Assembly (NCBI GenBank): GCA_902555465.1 | Contig: CACDSN010000002.1 | Span: 35,900 to 99,899 of the forward strand | Direction: 5' to 3' | From: an uncultured Pelagibacteraceae bacterium | Lineage (GTDB): Bacteria; Pseudomonadota; Alphaproteobacteria; Pelagibacterales; Pelagibacteraceae | Length of the DNA: 64,000 bases | In this document: piece after piece, positions 61,720-64,000 of the stretch | How the letters are laid out: each line of letters opens with the position of its first letter | Position numbering within the stretch: position 1 is the first letter of the stretch | Program-made: the position numbers and the translations under genes | The notes under the pieces: model-generated | Seen by the model: only the letters and a program-made list of their open reading frames with translations | Database searches by the model: none | Told to the model about the DNA's origin: nothing

Positions 61720-63378
61720 TTATATCCTTATAAGCTTGATACTAGTAATAGGTTTTTTACCTGTTATTTCCTTGGTAATTTTTCTACATGAAATCTTGAT
61801 TGCATCGATAATATTATCTTTTTGATTTTGATTATTTAATGAAAAGGTTCTTGTAGTTTTTTCTATTATATTTTCAAGTTCATACTTGTAATCATCATCA
61901 TTATTAATTGGTAAACCAGAATAATTAAAAATTGGTTTATTATGAATATTTCCTTTAGGTGTAACTAAAATTGTAACATCAAGAATTCCGTTTGCTGATA
62001 TATTTTTTCTCTCTTTAATTGATCGGGAATCTTCCTCAACAGCTATATTTCCATCGACATATAGTCTACCACTTGGAGCTTTATCAAAAACTTCTGGTTG
62101 ATCGCCTGGGGAAATTTTAACAATATCTCCATTCTCAACCTTAACTGTATATGGAATTTGCATTTCTTTAGCAAATTTAATATGTTCAATCATATGCCGA
62201 TGTTCACCGTGAACTGGAATAATTGACTTTGGTCTTATCCATTCATACATATCTTTTAAATCTTCTCTATTTGGATGACCAGAAACATGAATAAATTCAT
62301 TTTCCTCTGAAATGACCTCTATTCCTTCTCTTACCAATTGATTATGTAATTTATAAAGTTTTTTTTCATTTCCTGGAATTATTTTTGAAGAAAATATAAC
62401 CGCATCTCCTCTTTCAATAAAAACATCTGGATGATTATAGTTTGCAATTCGCATCATTGCTCCCATTGGTTCTCCTTGACTTCCTGTACAAAGGTATATT
62501 ATTTTTTCTCTTGAAATATTTTTAACATCTCTAGGATCAATTGGATCAATAACATTTTTTAAGTAACCACATTCTCTTGCTGCCTTAAAAATTCTATGCA
62601 TAGATCTTCCTACAAGAGATATTTGTCTATCAGTTTTTTCTGCACAATAAAATACACTTTCCATTCTAGCCACGTTTGAAGCAAATGATGTAACGATAAT
62701 TCTTTTTTTTAGTCTCTCAATAACACTCAGCATATTTTTTCTAACATCCATTTCAGATCCAGATCTTCCCATGCTAAAAACATTTGTTGAGTCGCAGACC
62801 ATTGCTAAAACTCCTTCATCACCAATTTTTTTTAATTTATCTTCATCAATTTTATTTCCAATAAGGGGATTTGGATCGCATTTCCAATCTCCCGTATGAA
62901 GGATTGTACCTGCAGGAGTATTTATTTTTAGTCCATTTGGCTCAAGAATTGAGTGTGTTAATGTTACAAATTCTATTTTAAATGGACTTAAATCTAAAGT
63001 TCCATTTAATTCAACTATTTTTAAATAAGAACTAACATCAATTTTCTTTTCTCTAAATTTTTCTCTTACCAATACAGCTGTGAAAGGTGTAGCGTATATA
63101 TTGCATTTTAATTTTGGCCATATATGAGCAATTGCACCTATATGGTCCTCATGAGCGTGTGTTAACACAATGCCCAAAACATCATCTTTTTTATCAACAA
63201 TAAATCCTGGATCAGGATATATTAGGTCAATTCCAGGAATACTATCATCCGCGAAAGTTACACCGACATCCACAATTATCCATTTTTGATTTTCTGAATT
63301 ACCGTAAGCGTAAAGATTAAGGTTCATTCCAATTTCACCTGAACCACCAAGTGGACAAAATAACAATTCTTCCTTCAT
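61720..63378 (-). CDS. rnj: Ribonuclease J
   Basis: PLGGSGEIGMNLNLYAYG, LTHAHEDHIGAI, LTHSILEPNGL, HTGDWKCDP, SFASNVARMES, HVSGHPNREDL, PVHGEHRHM. Confidence 0.95.
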   Translation of the reverse strand: MKEELLFCPLGGSGEIGMNLNLYAYGNSENQKWIIVDVGVTFADDSIPGIDLIYPDPGFIVDKKDDVLGIVLTHAHEDHIGAIAHIWPKLKCNIYATPFTAVLVREKFREKKIDVSSYLKIVELNGTLDLSPFKIEFVTLTHSILEPNGLKINTPAGTILHTGDWKCDPNPLIGNKIDEDKLKKIGDEGVLAMVCDSTNVFSMGRSGSEMDVRKNMLSVIERLKKRIIVTSFASNVARMESVFYCAEKTDRQISLVGRSMHRIFKAARECGYLKNVIDPIDPRDVKNISREKIIYLCTGSQGEPMGAMMRIANYNHPDVFIERGDAVIFSSKIIPGNEKKLYKLHNQLVREGIEVISEENEFIHVSGHPNREDLKDMYEWIRPKSIIPVHGEHRHMIEHIKFAKEMQIPYTVKVENGDIVKISPGDQPEVFDKAPSGRLYVDGNIAVEEDSRSIKERKNISANGILDVTILVTPKGNIHNKPIFNYSGLPINNDDDYKYELENIIEKTTRTFSLNNQNQKDNIIDAIKISCRKITKEITGKKPITSIKLIRI

Positions 63379-63381
63379 AAA

Positions 63382-64000
63382 TTAAATCAAATATTTCGTA
63401 ATTTTAACAATTCCTTTTATAGTTAAATCTTTATCTACCTTACACTTCGTATTAATTGAGTTTTTATATAAATTTGCTAGACCACCTGTTAATACTACTT
63501 TAAAATTAACTTTCGTTTGTCTTTTAATTAATTTAATCATATTGTCAATTAAACCTGCGTAACCCCAATAAAAGCCTGACCTAACTGCGTCATTTGTGTT
63601 TTTTCCAATGACATTTGTAATTTTTTTTAAGTTAATTTCAGGAATTAACGATGCTTTAGAGGATAAGGTATTTAAAGATAAATTGATTCCAGGTGAAATT
63701 ATTCCACCTAAATATTTTTTTTTGATTAGTACATCAAATGTAGTTGCAGTACCAAAATCAATTATTATATAATTATTTTTTAAGTCAATTGCTGCAATTG
63801 AATTTGCTAATCTATCAGATCCTACTTGTTTTTTATTTACGTTTATATCAATTAGCTTTTTTAATTTAAGTTGTTTAATCTCTATTATTTTTTTATTAAA
63901 GTTTAATTTAAAGTAAGATGAAAATAAATTGTATACTTTAGGTACCACGCTACTGAACACAATATAATCTATTTTTTTTTTATTTAGTTTAAAATTTTTA
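63382..64000 (-). CDS. coaX: Type III pantothenate kinase, N-terminus beyond window edge
   Basis: IDYIVFSSVVPKVYNLF, GSDRLANSIAAIDLKNNYIIIDFGTATTFDVL, GGIISPGINLSLNTLSSKASLIPEI; frame stays open from 63960 to 64000. Confidence 0.93.
   Translation of the reverse strand, partial: KNFKLNKKKIDYIVFSSVVPKVYNLFSSYFKLNFNKKIIEIKQLKLKKLIDINVNKKQVGSDRLANSIAAIDLKNNYIIIDFGTATTFDVLIKKKYLGGIISPGINLSLNTLSSKASLIPEINLKKITNVIGKNTNDAVRSGFYWGYAGLIDNMIKLIKRQTKVNFKVVLTGGLANLYKNSINTKCKVDKDLTIKGIVKITKYLI

Noticed and set aside
1-64000. CRISPR arrays, transposases, phage genes, restriction or toxin-antitoxin defence islands
   Set aside because: None seen. RatA is annotated in some databases as a toxin but here is most simply the COQ10-like housekeeping protein next to lipA.

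Overview
This 64 kb window is very AT-rich and almost gap-free. It looks like a housekeeping segment of a streamlined SAR11/Pelagibacterales-like alphaproteobacterial genome; that placement comes from protein content, gene order and base composition, and no phylogeny was run. Nearly every base is coding, with many 1-20 bp gene overlaps. Main blocks: serS-tatCBA-scpBA-nagZ-(small membrane ORF)-argS-dgt; erpA-xthA; Ldh2-family dehydrogenase, manC, ilvD, valS; three tRNAs (Cys, Asn, Arg); an XRE regulator; a general L-amino-acid ABC transporter (aapJQMP); trkH-trkA-ntrX-ntrY; ispDF-pgpA-pncC; ratA-lipA-ftsB-eno-kdsA-pyrG-secG-tpiA; a PpiD-like protein and trpEGDC; lexA-gltX; lpxB-lpxI-lpxA-lpxD-fabZ-skp-bamA-dxr-cdsA-uppS-frr-tsf-rpsB; and dnaE-lolD-lolC-proS-DUF1467-rnj-coaX (coaX runs off the right edge, serS off the left). 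I saw no mobile elements, CRISPR arrays, phage genes or defence islands, and no clear new multi-gene system. The most interesting signals are a probable structured rpsB (S2) leader with a possible pseudoknot/switch, palindromes in the aapJ leader, an inverted repeat abutting tRNA-Asn, a clear LexA box upstream of lexA, a tRNA promoter inside the trkH 3' end, and genes missing from conserved clusters (pyrH, rseP, the SPOR protein body, ntrBC). Missing genes could lie elsewhere in the genome.
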